DNA of 64,000 nt from the NCBI GenBank assembly GCA_036012905.1, contig DASCQF010000038.1:1-64000 (forward strand). Direction: 5' to 3'. The notes under the pieces were generated by a model. That model was not told the origin of the DNA. It did no database searches and saw only the letters and a list, made by a program, of their open reading frames with translations. This stretch comes from NP936 sp002726085 (GTDB lineage: Bacteria; Acidobacteriota; Vicinamibacteria; Vicinamibacterales; UBA8438). Positions 11,741 through 19,705 of the stretch are shown here, piece after piece; the stretch's first letter is position 1; each line of letters begins with the position of its first letter. The position numbers were made by a program, and so were the translations under genes.

Positions 11741-12541
11741 CTATCGGATCTGCTCGAGTACGATCCCGATCAACCCGGGTCCAGTCGCGGTCGGGTCGCC
11801 GATCCAGCCTGGCGGGGTGAGCCAGACAAAGGAGAGGATAGCGATGACCATGAGATCGTATTGCCAGGTGGCCCGGTCGAAGGTCCAGTAGAGCGCGTGC
11901 CAGACGGCGCGCAGCGGCAGGGTCAACAGCGACTGTCCCAACCAGGCGGGGCTGGCTTCCTGCGCCTTGAGGGCCCGCCACGTGAAGTAGATGCGGTCGA
12001 CCACGGTCACCACCGACAGCACCAGGATGACCCAGAGCACGGCGCTCACCCGGTTGGTGAAGGCGCCGATCATCACCAGCACGATCCGCTCGGGTCGTTC
12101 CATGAAGCCGACCTTGCACTTCTCGATGATCGACTCAGCGCGGGCTCGGGTGTAGCTGGTCATCACCGAGAACATCATCGCGAAGGCGGCAACCATCACA
12201 TAGTCGGTGCGCCCGCCCTGGGCGTAGAGATAAATGACACCGATGAACAGCGACAGGTCCGAGAACCGGTCCATGACCGAGTCCCAGAAACCGCCGAACG
12301 ACGATGCCAGGTTGCTGGCTTCGGCCACCTTGCCGTCGATGAAGTCGAAGATGTTGGCGACCAGCATGATGAAGCCGGCCGCGATGAATTCGCCCACGGC
12401 GAACTGCCAGGCGGCGGCGAAGTTGATGATCACGCCCACCAGCGTGAGCACGTTCGGGTGAATCCGGAGCGCCACGCACGCGCTGATGATGGCGCGGAGC
12501 GGGAACATGCAGGCGGCGCCAATCGCGCCAGTGAACGTCAT
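11741..12541 (-). CDS. CDP-alcohol phosphatidyltransferase family protein
   Basis: Integral membrane enzyme expected to transfer a phosphatidyl group from CDP-diacylglycerol to an alcohol acceptor in phospholipid synthesis. The 266-residue product has about six hydrophobic segments and the CAP motif between residues about 65 and 95: DFIDG, then GGFWDSVMD, supplying the four metal-binding Asp. The Arg that usually follows the motif's Ala (AR) is Glu here (VAE). The protein is longer than phosphatidylglycerophosphate synthases, and the acceptor is uncertain; an inositol-phosphate-type acceptor is possible. ATG 12541 was chosen because upstream codons lack family similarity. It is divergent from uvrC. 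Confidence 0.88.
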   Translation of the reverse strand: MTFTGAIGAACMFPLRAIISACVALRIHPNVLTLVGVIINFAAAWQFAVGEFIAAGFIMLVANIFDFIDGKVAEASNLASSFGGFWDSVMDRFSDLSLFIGVIYLYAQGGRTDYVMVAAFAMMFSVMTSYTRARAESIIEKCKVGFMERPERIVLVMIGAFTNRVSAVLWVILVLSVVTVVDRIYFTWRALKAQEASPAWLGQSLLTLPLRAVWHALYWTFDRATWQYDLMVIAILSFVWLTPPGWIGDPTATGPGLIGIVLEQIR

Positions 12542-12634
12542 GCTGGGAGGGCTATAATCGTCAGGGATGCACGGGTCAACCGGGTCCATCCATTGGTTCC
12601 CACCACCGGTGACTCGATCCTCGCAGTGTAGCCC

Positions 12635-14611
12635 ATGGCCATTCGCGATCTCAAGGCTCAGATTACGCGGCTACCGGAGCAACCGGGGGTCTACCTCTAT
12701 TTCAACGACGCCGACGAGACGTTGTATATCGGCCGGGCCCGCGCGCTGCGCGATCGGGTACGCAGCTATCTGAGCGCCTATGGCTCGAGCCCGAAGACCG
12801 ATGCTCTGCTCAAGGAGGTGACCAGGCTCGAGGTCATCGTCACCGACTCGCTCGTCGAGGCGCTGGCGCTCGAGAACCACCTCATCAAACAGCGCGCGCC
12901 GCGCTTCAACATTCTCCTGCGCGACGACAAGAACTATCCCTATTTGCAGCTGACCACCGCCGAGGCGTTTCCGCGGGTGCTCGTGGCGCGGCGGGTCGCT
13001 CGCGACGGCAACCATTACGCCGGCCCGTTCCTGCCAGCGACCTTGGCGCGCAAGACGATGTCGCTTACCCACAAGCTGTTCGGCATCCGGTCGTGCAACG
13101 AAGTGATTACCGGTCGGCGCGACCGGGCCTGTCTTGAATACGACATCAAGCGCTGTGTCGCGCCGTGTGTCGAGGAGATCTGCAGTCAGACGCAATATGG
13201 CGAGGCGGTCGAGCACACGCGGATGTTTCTCGAAGGGCGTAACGACGAGCTGATCGCCGATCTGAAGCGCCGGATGTTGTTGGCGTCCGACGACCTGCGC
13301 TACGAGGAGGCGGCGCAAATCCGAGACGCCATCAAGACAGTCGAGACGTTGCGGGACCGCCAGCAGAAGATGTCGACGGTGCGGCTTGGAGACCGCGATG
13401 CGTTCGGGATAAAGACCGGGCCGGCCGGCGCGGTCATCCAGGTGTTCCAGATGCGCGGCGGTCGGGTCATCGAGCGAGTCGAGCTGGTGGCGAGCGCATC
13501 GGCAGGTAACGCGGCTGGCGAGCAGGAAACGGTGCAGGCGGCGCTGCAGCAGTTCTACGAAGTGCGAACGGCGCCGCCCGAGGTCCACGTGCCGGTCGAG
13601 GTCGAGGACAAGGAATCGGTCGAGGGCTGGCTGAGTGAGCACGCCGGGCGAAAGGTGACGCTCTCGGTCCCGAAACGGGGCGACAAGCGCGGATTGCTTG
13701 ACTTGGCTACCCGCAACGCCGTACTGGGCTATCGCTCGCGCTACAGCGACGAAGGTATGGCGCGCGGCCAGGCGCTCGAGGAGCTGCGACAGGTGCTGGG
13801 TCTGCCGGCGGTGCCACGAAGGATCGAGTGCTTCGACATTTCGACGATTCAGGGCAGCGAGACGGTCGGGTCGATGGTGGTCTGCGAGGACGGCCGGCTC
13901 GTGCGCAAGGAGTACCGGAAGTACCGTGTGCGCGGCGACCGATGGGGGGAGGAACGCACCGCGGCGCCCGGCGCCCGCCGCTCACGGTCAGGGCGTCGTG
14001 CCCGGAAGCCTGCGGGACCCGCCGCCCGGCCTGCCTCGAGCGACGTCGGCGGTTCGTCGTCGAACGGTGCCGGTGGAGTCGAGAGGTTGTTGGACGATTT
14101 CGCGGCGATGCACGAGGTGGTGGGACGACGCTGTCGCCGGTTGCTGGACAACGGCGACCCGTTGCCCGACCTGGTGGTCATCGATGGCGGCAAAGGGCAG
14201 CTCTCGGCCGCCTATGAGGCGTTTGGGGTGCTCGGTCTGTCGAACCTGGTGGCGGTCGGGCTCGCCAAGAAAGAAGAGCTCGTCTTTACTCGAGATGCCT
14301 CCGACCCGATCATCCTCGAGCCAACCAGCGCCGCCCTCTTGTTGTTGCAACGGATTCGCGATGAGGCGCACCGATTCGCGGTCACCTATCATCGGAACGC
14401 GCGCACCAGACGGGACTTCCGGTCGGAGCTCGACGACATCCCCGGGGTTGGCGCCCGCCGACGCCTGGCGTTGCTCACCCGGTTCGGCAGCGTGGCCAAC
14501 ATTAGACGCGCAACGCGCGAGGAGCTGGTGCCGGTTCTCGGGGCCAGGGTCGCCGATGCGGTCATCCGGTATTTTGCCGACCGACCCCGCCGTCGGGCCG
14601 ACGTGCCCTGA
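12635..14611 (+). CDS. uvrC: excinuclease ABC subunit C (UvrC)
   Basis: UvrC makes both incisions in nucleotide excision repair. The 658-residue product has an N-terminal GIY-YIG nuclease (PGVYLYFNDADETLYIGRA, residues about 15-40) and a UVR motif near 205-240 (DDLRYEEAAQIRDAI). It also has the RNase H-like endonuclease domain (IECFDISTIQGSETVGS near 395; VVIDGGKGQL near 515) and C-terminal helix-hairpin-helix repeats (DDIPGVGARRRLALLTRFG). About 50 low-complexity residues rich in Arg, Ala, Gly and Ser (about 432-484) separate YRKYRV from DDFAAMHEVV, where most UvrC have only a few residues. A TATAAT hexamer at 12553-12558 may be its -10 box, but no matching -35 is clear. Confidence 0.96.
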   Translation: MAIRDLKAQITRLPEQPGVYLYFNDADETLYIGRARALRDRVRSYLSAYGSSPKTDALLKEVTRLEVIVTDSLVEALALENHLIKQRAPRFNILLRDDKNYPYLQLTTAEAFPRVLVARRVARDGNHYAGPFLPATLARKTMSLTHKLFGIRSCNEVITGRRDRACLEYDIKRCVAPCVEEICSQTQYGEAVEHTRMFLEGRNDELIADLKRRMLLASDDLRYEEAAQIRDAIKTVETLRDRQQKMSTVRLGDRDAFGIKTGPAGAVIQVFQMRGGRVIERVELVASASAGNAAGEQETVQAALQQFYEVRTAPPEVHVPVEVEDKESVEGWLSEHAGRKVTLSVPKRGDKRGLLDLATRNAVLGYRSRYSDEGMARGQALEELRQVLGLPAVPRRIECFDISTIQGSETVGSMVVCEDGRLVRKEYRKYRVRGDRWGEERTAAPGARRSRSGRRARKPAGPAARPASSDVGGSSSNGAGGVERLLDDFAAMHEVVGRRCRRLLDNGDPLPDLVVIDGGKGQLSAAYEAFGVLGLSNLVAVGLAKKEELVFTRDASDPIILEPTSAALLLLQRIRDEAHRFAVTYHRNARTRRDFRSELDDIPGVGARRRLALLTRFGSVANIRRATREELVPVLGARVADAVIRYFADRPRRRADVP

Positions 14612-14614
14612 CGT

Positions 14615-15295
14615 GTGCCGGTTGCCCTATACGGGCCACAAGTCATATCCTTGCTCGACTTGCCAGATATCGGTCAGCTTCTCATCATCCTCTCCGTCCT
14701 GCTGTTTTCCTTGACGGTTCACGAGACGGCGCACGCCGTGACCGCGGATTGGTACGGGGACCCGACCGCACGTCGGTTGGGCCGGATCTCGCTGAACCCG
14801 GTTGTGCATGTCGACCCTGTCGGAACCGTCATGTTGCCGTTGCTGGGGATTCTGGCGGGTGGGTTTGTCTTTGGCTGGGCGAAGCCGGTACCGGTCAACC
14901 CCGCCAATCTGAAGAACCATCGCCGAGATTTTCTGGTCATCGCGGCGGCGGGTCCGGTCAGCAACATCATCCTGGCCATCGGCGCCTCCAGCCTGCTCGG
15001 CGCCGTGCCAGGTGGACTGGAAGCGTCGGAGGGGATACCAGGTACGCTGGCGACCTTCGGGTTCGCCATGTTGCAGCTCAACCTGCTGCTCGCGGTGTTC
15101 AACATGCTGCCGATCCCGCCGCTCGACGGCGGAAACGTGCTGGCTGGGGTGCTACCCGAGGCTCTGGCAGCCGGCTACGATCGGCTCATCCGGCCGTATG
15201 GCTTCGTGATCCTGATCGTGCTTATGGCGACCGGCTGGCTCTCACGGCTCATCGGGCCGCCGTTCGCCTTTCTCATGGGGTTGTTGCTACCGTGA
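14615..15295 (+). CDS. site-2 protease family (M50) membrane metalloprotease
   Basis: Intramembrane zinc protease of the small M50/RseP-like group, 226 residues with about five membrane helices. The zinc motif HETAH (HExxH) is in the first long helix (residues about 36-40). The second zinc ligand lies in NMLPIPPLDGG near residue 163. An AGP-type motif (AAAGPVSNI) lies around residue 110. No PDZ domain is present, so it belongs to the short compact class with unknown substrate. The GTG start follows the uvrC stop by three bases, and the stop overlaps the trpS start (GTGA), so uvrC, this gene and trpS are probably one transcript. Confidence 0.93.
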   Translation: MPVALYGPQVISLLDLPDIGQLLIILSVLLFSLTVHETAHAVTADWYGDPTARRLGRISLNPVVHVDPVGTVMLPLLGILAGGFVFGWAKPVPVNPANLKNHRRDFLVIAAAGPVSNIILAIGASSLLGAVPGGLEASEGIPGTLATFGFAMLQLNLLLAVFNMLPIPPLDGGNVLAGVLPEALAAGYDRLIRPYGFVILIVLMATGWLSRLIGPPFAFLMGLLLP

Positions 15296-16284
15296 AGCCA
15301 CGCGTCGTCTCCGGCATGCGTCCCACCGGCAAGTTGCACCTCGGTCACCTCGTAGGGGCGCTGCACCAGTGGGCCGCGCTGCAAGAGAAATACGACTGCA
15401 TGTATTTCGTCGCCGACTGGCACGCCCTCACCAGCGAGTATGCCGACACCGGCGAGCTGACCTCCTACACCTACGACAACGTCGCCGACTGGATTGCGGC
15501 CGGTATCGACCCGGAGCAGTCCACGCTGTTCGTGCAGTCGCTGGTGCCGGAGCATGCCGAGCTGTATCTGCTGATGTCGATGGTGGTGCCGATTCCGTGG
15601 CTGGAGCGGGTGCCGACCTACAAGGAGCAGATCGCGCAGATGGCCGAGAAAGACCTCTCGACCCTGGGCTTTCTCGGCTATCCCTTGCTACAGGGCGCCG
15701 ATGTGGTGATTTACAAAGCGCAGTATGTGCCGGTGGGCGAGGACCAGGTGGCGCACCTCGAGCTGAACCGCGAGGTGATTCGCCGGTTCCACGGGTTCTA
15801 CGGCGAGCTGTTTCCCGAGCCGCAGCCGCTCTTGAGCAATTTTCCACGGTTGCCCGGTCTCGACAACCGCAAGATGAGCAAGAGTTACGGCAACTCGATT
15901 GCCTTATCGGACGACGCCGAGACCGTGAAGAAGAAGGTCATGAGTATGTACACGGATCCGAAGCGGATCCGCGCCGACATTCCAGGTACCGTGGAAGGCA
16001 ACCCGGTGTTTGTCTACCACGACGCCTTCAATCCCGACGTGGCTGAGGTTGACGACTTGAAGACCCGGTATCGTGCCGGCACTGTGGGGGACGTCGAGGT
16101 CAAGCAGAAGCTCGTGCGAGCGATTAACACGATGCTCGACCCGATACGCGAGCGCCGGGCCGAGGTGCTGGCACAGCCGGCGCGGGTGCGGGAGATCCTG
16201 ATGGATGGGTCGAGCCGTGCACGGGCGATCGCCCGGGAGACGATGACGCAGGTCCGGGAAGCGGTGGGGTTGAGCTACTCGTGA
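15292..16284 (+). CDS. trpS: tryptophanyl-tRNA synthetase
   Basis: Class I aminoacyl-tRNA synthetase charging tRNA-Trp; 330 residues, the usual bacterial length. The HIGH-type motif appears as TGKLHLGHLVGAL near residue 10 and KMSKS as DNRKMSKSYGNSI near residue 195. The GTG start at 15292 overlaps the stop of the protease gene, and the stop overlaps the scpA start, indicating translational coupling. Placement before scpA-scpB is common in bacteria. Confidence 0.96.
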   Translation: MKPRVVSGMRPTGKLHLGHLVGALHQWAALQEKYDCMYFVADWHALTSEYADTGELTSYTYDNVADWIAAGIDPEQSTLFVQSLVPEHAELYLLMSMVVPIPWLERVPTYKEQIAQMAEKDLSTLGFLGYPLLQGADVVIYKAQYVPVGEDQVAHLELNREVIRRFHGFYGELFPEPQPLLSNFPRLPGLDNRKMSKSYGNSIALSDDAETVKKKVMSMYTDPKRIRADIPGTVEGNPVFVYHDAFNPDVAEVDDLKTRYRAGTVGDVEVKQKLVRAINTMLDPIRERRAEVLAQPARVREILMDGSSRARAIARETMTQVREAVGLSYS

Positions 16285-17153
16285 GCACAAAGAAGTCAGA
16301 AGTCAGAGTCGACGAGTTCGAATCGATACTCGAGCAGTACCCGATCAAGCTCGAGAACTTCGAAGGGCCGCTCGATCTGCTGCTGCACTTGATCAAGAAG
16401 CACGAAGTCGACATCTACGACATCCCGATCGTGCTCATCACGACGCAATATCTCAACTACCTCGACCTCATGAAGGAGCTCGACCTCGATACCGCGGGCG
16501 AGTTTCTGGTGATGGCGGCCACGCTCATTCACATAAAGGCGCGGACGCTCGTTCCACGTCTCGAGTTCGAGACCGAGGAGGAGGGAGACCTCGAAGACCC
16601 GCGTGACGCCTTGGTCCGACGGCTTATCGAGCACCAGAAGTACAAGGCGGCGGCCGAGCTGCTCCACGAGCGCGAGACGGTGCGCAGCGCGCAGTGGGGG
16701 CGGTCTGACGAGCGGACCGCCGATATCGCCGGCGAGCCGTTCGAGCGCGAGCTCGAGGTGGACCTCTTCGGCTTGTTGCAGGCCTTCCAGGCGGTGATCA
16801 AGCGGGCGCGCGAGCGCCCGGGCGTGATGCTGCCAGGCGAACAGGTCTCCATCGAGACCCGGACCCGTCAGCTCATGGAGCGGTTGTCGGAAACAGAGGC
16901 GTGTGGATTCGAGGAGCTCTTCGACGACGCCGACAGTCGTGGCGAGCTGATCACGACCTTCCTCGCGCTCCTCGAGATGATTCGCCTGAAGCTCATCCGC
17001 GTGTTCCAGTCCGGCGCCTTTGGTCCCATTCGGGTGTATCTTCGCGAAAGATCCGGGGACGCTCCGAAACCGCTCGGGGACGAAGGCCACACGCAGGAGG
17101 CAGGAGGCAGGAGGCAGGAGGCAGGAGAAAGCAGGAAGGATGCACCAGATTAG
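16281..17153 (+). CDS. scpA: segregation and condensation protein A
   Basis: ScpA is the kleisin that bridges the SMC heads in the chromosome-condensing SMC-ScpAB complex. The 290-residue product has the N-terminal kleisin signature (LENFEGPLDLLLHLIKKHEVDIYDIPI, residues about 22-48) and a winged-helix C-terminal part near 205-265. The GTG start overlaps the trpS stop. Both ends are made of tandem-repeat DNA. Residues 5-9 come from two GTCAGAA units. The last 20 or so residues, rich in Gly, Arg and Gln, are encoded by the AGGCAGG array and fall outside the conserved domain. Confidence 0.95.
   Translation: MSTKKSEVRVDEFESILEQYPIKLENFEGPLDLLLHLIKKHEVDIYDIPIVLITTQYLNYLDLMKELDLDTAGEFLVMAATLIHIKARTLVPRLEFETEEEGDLEDPRDALVRRLIEHQKYKAAAELLHERETVRSAQWGRSDERTADIAGEPFERELEVDLFGLLQAFQAVIKRARERPGVMLPGEQVSIETRTRQLMERLSETEACGFEELFDDADSRGELITTFLALLEMIRLKLIRVFQSGAFGPIRVYLRERSGDAPKPLGDEGHTQEAGGRRQEAGESRKDAPD
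16295..16308 (+). repeat. heptamer pair inside the 5' end of scpA
   Basis: Two consecutive units, GTCAGAA and GTCAGAG, lie at codons 5-9 of scpA, right after the start codon that overlaps trpS. They belong to the GTCAGAA subfamily seen at larger size at 44426, 48991 and 61678. They suggest the scpA start was rebuilt by repeat insertion at the trpS-scpA junction. Confidence 0.55.
17092..17126 (+). repeat. heptamer array, five units
   Basis: One CGCAGGA and four perfect GGCAGGA units form a 35-base array at the 3' end of scpA, where they are translated. An inverted array lies at 17244-17264. In RNA, 17106-17126 could pair with 17244-17264 at 20 of 21 positions, forming a long stem around a 117-nucleotide loop between scpA and scpB. 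Confidence 0.85.
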
Positions 17154-17243
17154 TTCGACGGAGCCATGCAGGTGGAATCATTCCAGATGACGCTAGTGAA
17201 CGAACCAGATCGAGGCAGAGCGCGGAAGCCGAGCACCGGCGTC

Positions 17244-17264
17244 TCCTGCCTCCTGCCTCCTGAC
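17244..17264 (-). repeat. inverted heptamer array, three units
   Basis: On the minus strand the units are GTCAGGA, GGCAGGA and GGCAGGA. The array lies 25 bases upstream of the scpB start and is inverted relative to the array in the scpA 3' end, so the pair can form a stem that would separate the two cistrons. Confidence 0.8.
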
Positions 17265-17288
17265 TCCTCAAGAGAAGACGAGCACCCC

Positions 17289-17927
17289 ATGTCCGACGAG
17301 CTCAAACCAATCATCGAGGCCCTCATCTTCGCGTCGCCCGACCCGCTGACGCCCAAGACGCTCTTCCAGTTGCTCGACACCGAGCCGCCCGAAGACGTGG
17401 AACGGGCGCTCGAAGGTCTCCGGTCCGACTACCAGCAGCGAGGCGGACTGCAGATGGTGGAGGTGGCCGGCGGCTACCAGATTTGCACCCGCCCCGAGCT
17501 GCACGAGTGGGTGCGACGCCTCTTTCACGAGCAATCCAAGCAGCGGTTGTCGGTACAGGCGCTCGAGACGCTGGCGGTCATCGCCTACAAGCAACCGATT
17601 ACTGGGCCAGAAATCGCCGAGATTCGCGGGGTCAATGCCTCCGGCGTCGTCGGGACGCTACTGGAGCGGCAACTGGTGAAGGTGGTGGGGCGCAAGCAGG
17701 TGGTTGGACGGCCGTTCCTCTACGCTACCACCCGCGAGTTCCTGAACCGGTTCGGGCTCGGCGATCTCAGCGAGCTGCCGAAGGTGGAGGAGATGGCAGA
17801 GGCGCTCGGCATGGAAGTGCCGCCGCTGCTGGCCCAGCCGGGGCCGTCGACCGAGTCATTGCCGTTCGATAGTGAGCCCGAGGTGTCTGAGGACCCGGAG
17901 CCGTCGCCCTCCGAGCAGGTGCATTAG
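17289..17927 (+). CDS. scpB: segregation and condensation protein B
   Basis: ScpB dimers bind ScpA and complete the SMC-ScpAB condensin. The 212-residue product has the two winged-helix domains of the family. The conserved core LSVQALETLAVIAYKQPITGPEIAEIRGV lies near residues 85-113, followed by GRPFLYATT near 140. The C-terminal 35 residues are acidic and Pro/Ser-rich. ATG 17289 fits the family N-terminus (MSDELKPIIEALIFASPDPL). Unlike the usual tight linkage, 135 bases with paired heptamer arrays separate it from scpA. Confidence 0.95.
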   Translation: MSDELKPIIEALIFASPDPLTPKTLFQLLDTEPPEDVERALEGLRSDYQQRGGLQMVEVAGGYQICTRPELHEWVRRLFHEQSKQRLSVQALETLAVIAYKQPITGPEIAEIRGVNASGVVGTLLERQLVKVVGRKQVVGRPFLYATTREFLNRFGLGDLSELPKVEEMAEALGMEVPPLLAQPGPSTESLPFDSEPEVSEDPEPSPSEQVH

Positions 17928-17936
17928 ACGGATGCC

Positions 17937-17971
17937 CTCAGGAGACAGGAGACAGGAGACAGGAGGCAGGA
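17937..17971 (+). repeat. heptamer array, five units
   Basis: The units are CTCAGGA, three GACAGGA and one GGCAGGA, between the scpB stop and the pseudouridine synthase. The array is followed directly by GGGCTGCGCCGGC, a variant of the GGGCTTCGCCAG motif that trails other arrays of this subfamily. Confidence 0.85.
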
Positions 17972-18000
17972 GGGCTGCGCCGGCATCAGAACCTGAAGGG

Positions 18001-18852
18001 GTGCGCCTGCAGAAGATCATCGCGGCGGCCGGGGTGGCGTCGCGACGGGCGGCCGAGACGCTGATGCGCGAAGGCCGCGTCACCGTCAATGGCGTCGTCG
18101 TCTCCGCTCTGGGCGCGCGCGCCGAACCGGAGACCGACGACATCCGCGTGGACGGGCGGCGGGTCGGCCGTGTGGGACGACGGCGGTATCTGCTGCTGAA
18201 CAAGCCGCGTGGTGTCATGACGACCCGGGACGATCCCCAGCGGCGCCGGACCGTGATGGATCTGCTGTCGGGCGTGCGCGACTCTGTCTATCCGGTTGGC
18301 CGCCTGGATTACGACAGCGAGGGCTTGCTGCTGCTGACGAACGATGGCGACATGGCGGCCAGGCTGACCCATCCGCGTCACGGTATCGAACGCGTCTACG
18401 AGGCGCGAGTGCGTGGGGTGCCCGATGCTCAGGCTCTGAAACGGCTTGCTCGTGGAGTCGTGCTCGATGGCCGCCCCACGGCGCCGGCCACGGCCGGCCT
18501 GGTCGGAGCCGGGCGTGGCCTGCATGGAGACCAAGGGCTGCTGCGGATTGTCATCACCGAGGGGCGGAAGCGGCAGGTGCGTCATATGTGCGAGGCGATC
18601 GGGCATCCGGTCGTGCGGCTGCGTCGCGTCCAAATTGGACCGATCAAGGACAAGTCGCTGAGACCCGGACAGTTCCGCGACCTGACCCCCGGCGAGGTCA
18701 CCGCACTGCGTTGCGCCGTTGCGCTCGCCGAGCCATCCGCCGAGCACGACCGAGCAGCCAATGCCCCAAGCCGAAAGCCCAACGCCGCCAAGCGTCCGAA
18801 GCCTGTAGCCCGCAGCCTGAAGACTGGAGCGAAGCGGCGAGGTCGCCCGTGA
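18001..18852 (+). CDS. rluB: 23S rRNA pseudouridine synthase, RluB/RsuA family
   Basis: Modifies uridine in ribosomal RNA. An S4 domain (LQKIIAAAGVASRRAAETLMREGRVTVNG, residues 2-31) precedes the catalytic domain. The catalytic Asp lies in the VGRLDYDSEGLLLLTNDG motif near residue 100. GTG 18001 starts just before the S4 domain; an ATG at 17932 in frame would add 23 residues encoded by the heptamer array, so the start is uncertain. The basic C-terminal tail (residues about 255-283, rich in Lys, Arg and Pro) is encoded by another heptamer array. The stop overlaps the cmk start (GTGA). The exact target uridine is not certain. Confidence 0.9.
   Translation: MRLQKIIAAAGVASRRAAETLMREGRVTVNGVVVSALGARAEPETDDIRVDGRRVGRVGRRRYLLLNKPRGVMTTRDDPQRRRTVMDLLSGVRDSVYPVGRLDYDSEGLLLLTNDGDMAARLTHPRHGIERVYEARVRGVPDAQALKRLARGVVLDGRPTAPATAGLVGAGRGLHGDQGLLRIVITEGRKRQVRHMCEAIGHPVVRLRRVQIGPIKDKSLRPGQFRDLTPGEVTALRCAVALAEPSAEHDRAANAPSRKPNAAKRPKPVARSLKTGAKRRGRP
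18763..18828 (+). repeat. heptamer array encoding the RluB tail
   Basis: Five consecutive units at 18794-18828 (GTCCGAA, GCCTGTA, GCCCGCA, GCCTGAA, GACTGGA) all fit GNCNGNA. Four more degenerate units precede them from 18763 in the same 7-base phase. The whole array is inside the 3' end of the pseudouridine synthase gene and encodes its Lys/Arg/Pro-rich tail. Confidence 0.75.
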
Positions 18853-19556
18853 CCAAGACGACGACACACGAACCCGTCATCACCATTGATGGCCCATCGG
18901 GTGCCGGTAAGGGCAGCGTGTCGCGCGCTGTCGCCAAGAAGCTCGGGTGCCGCTATGTCGATACGGGGGCGATGTATCGGGCGGTAGCCTGGATGGCGAC
19001 TCACGACGGTCTCGCGCTCGACGACGAGCCGGCGGTCAGCGCCCTGGCCGATCGGGTCGAGATGACGCTCGATGACCAGACCGTGCTCATCGAGGGCCAT
19101 GACGTGACCAGCGCCATCCGAACGGCGCACATCGATGCCGCGGCGGCACGCGTCGCCCGGATGCCGGCGGTCCGGGACGTGCTGGTGCGACGACAGCGAG
19201 CCTACGCGGCGGCTGGTGGCCTCGTCATGGAGGGCCGCGACATCGGCACGACCGTCTTTCCCGAGGCCGACGTGAAGATCTACCTCGATGCATCCCCAGA
19301 GGAGCGCGCCGTGCGGCGGGCCTCCGACCCGGCCCATGGTCTCGGCCGTCCCAAGGCGGCGCTGTCCAGTGTGGCCAGTGCGCTCGAGGCCCGGGACCAC
19401 TCGGACCGCACGCGAAAGAGCTCCCCGCTCGTGAAGGCCGGCGACGCGGTGCATGTCGACACGACCGGGACACCGCTGGATGGGGTCGTCGAGCAGGTGT
19501 TGGACATCGTACGACAGCGACTCGCCGCTGCCGGGTTTTCGACCCATTTCATTTGA
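18849..19556 (+). CDS. cmk: cytidylate kinase
   Basis: Phosphorylates CMP and dCMP to the diphosphates. The 235-residue product has the P-loop ITIDGPSGAGKGSVSRAVAKK at residues about 12-32. The CMP-binding YVDTGAMYRAVAW segment lies near 38, and the MEGRDIGTTVFPEADVKIYLDAS segment near 126. GTG 18849 overlaps the preceding stop. The downstream neighbour is rpsA, a classic cmk-rpsA pairing. The rpsA promoter starts inside the last codons of cmk. Confidence 0.96.
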   Translation: MTKTTTHEPVITIDGPSGAGKGSVSRAVAKKLGCRYVDTGAMYRAVAWMATHDGLALDDEPAVSALADRVEMTLDDQTVLIEGHDVTSAIRTAHIDAAAARVARMPAVRDVLVRRQRAYAAAGGLVMEGRDIGTTVFPEADVKIYLDASPEERAVRRASDPAHGLGRPKAALSSVASALEARDHSDRTRKSSPLVKAGDAVHVDTTGTPLDGVVEQVLDIVRQRLAAAGFSTHFI

Positions 19557-19582
19557 CTGAGCGCCGATAACTGTCGTATAGT
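19553..19582 (+). promoter_or_regulatory. sigma-70-type promoter for rpsA
   Basis: TTGACT at 19553-19558 and TATAGT at 19577-19582 are separated by 18 bases, a good match to the housekeeping promoter. The -35 box overlaps the cmk stop codon. The 120-base leader that follows contains several GGCGAGGCT-type inverted repeats, a possible site for S1 autoregulation. A Shine-Dalgarno AGGAGG is at 19688-19693. Confidence 0.6.
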
Positions 19583-19705
19583 CTGAGGCTTATCGCTGAT
19601 CGGCGAGGCTCGGATGGCAGTCGATACGGCGTCGGTGTGCGGCGTCGGCGAGGCTACGGCTCGCGAAGCTCAGCGTAGGTTTGTAACAGGAGGACTGGCA
19701 GTTCC

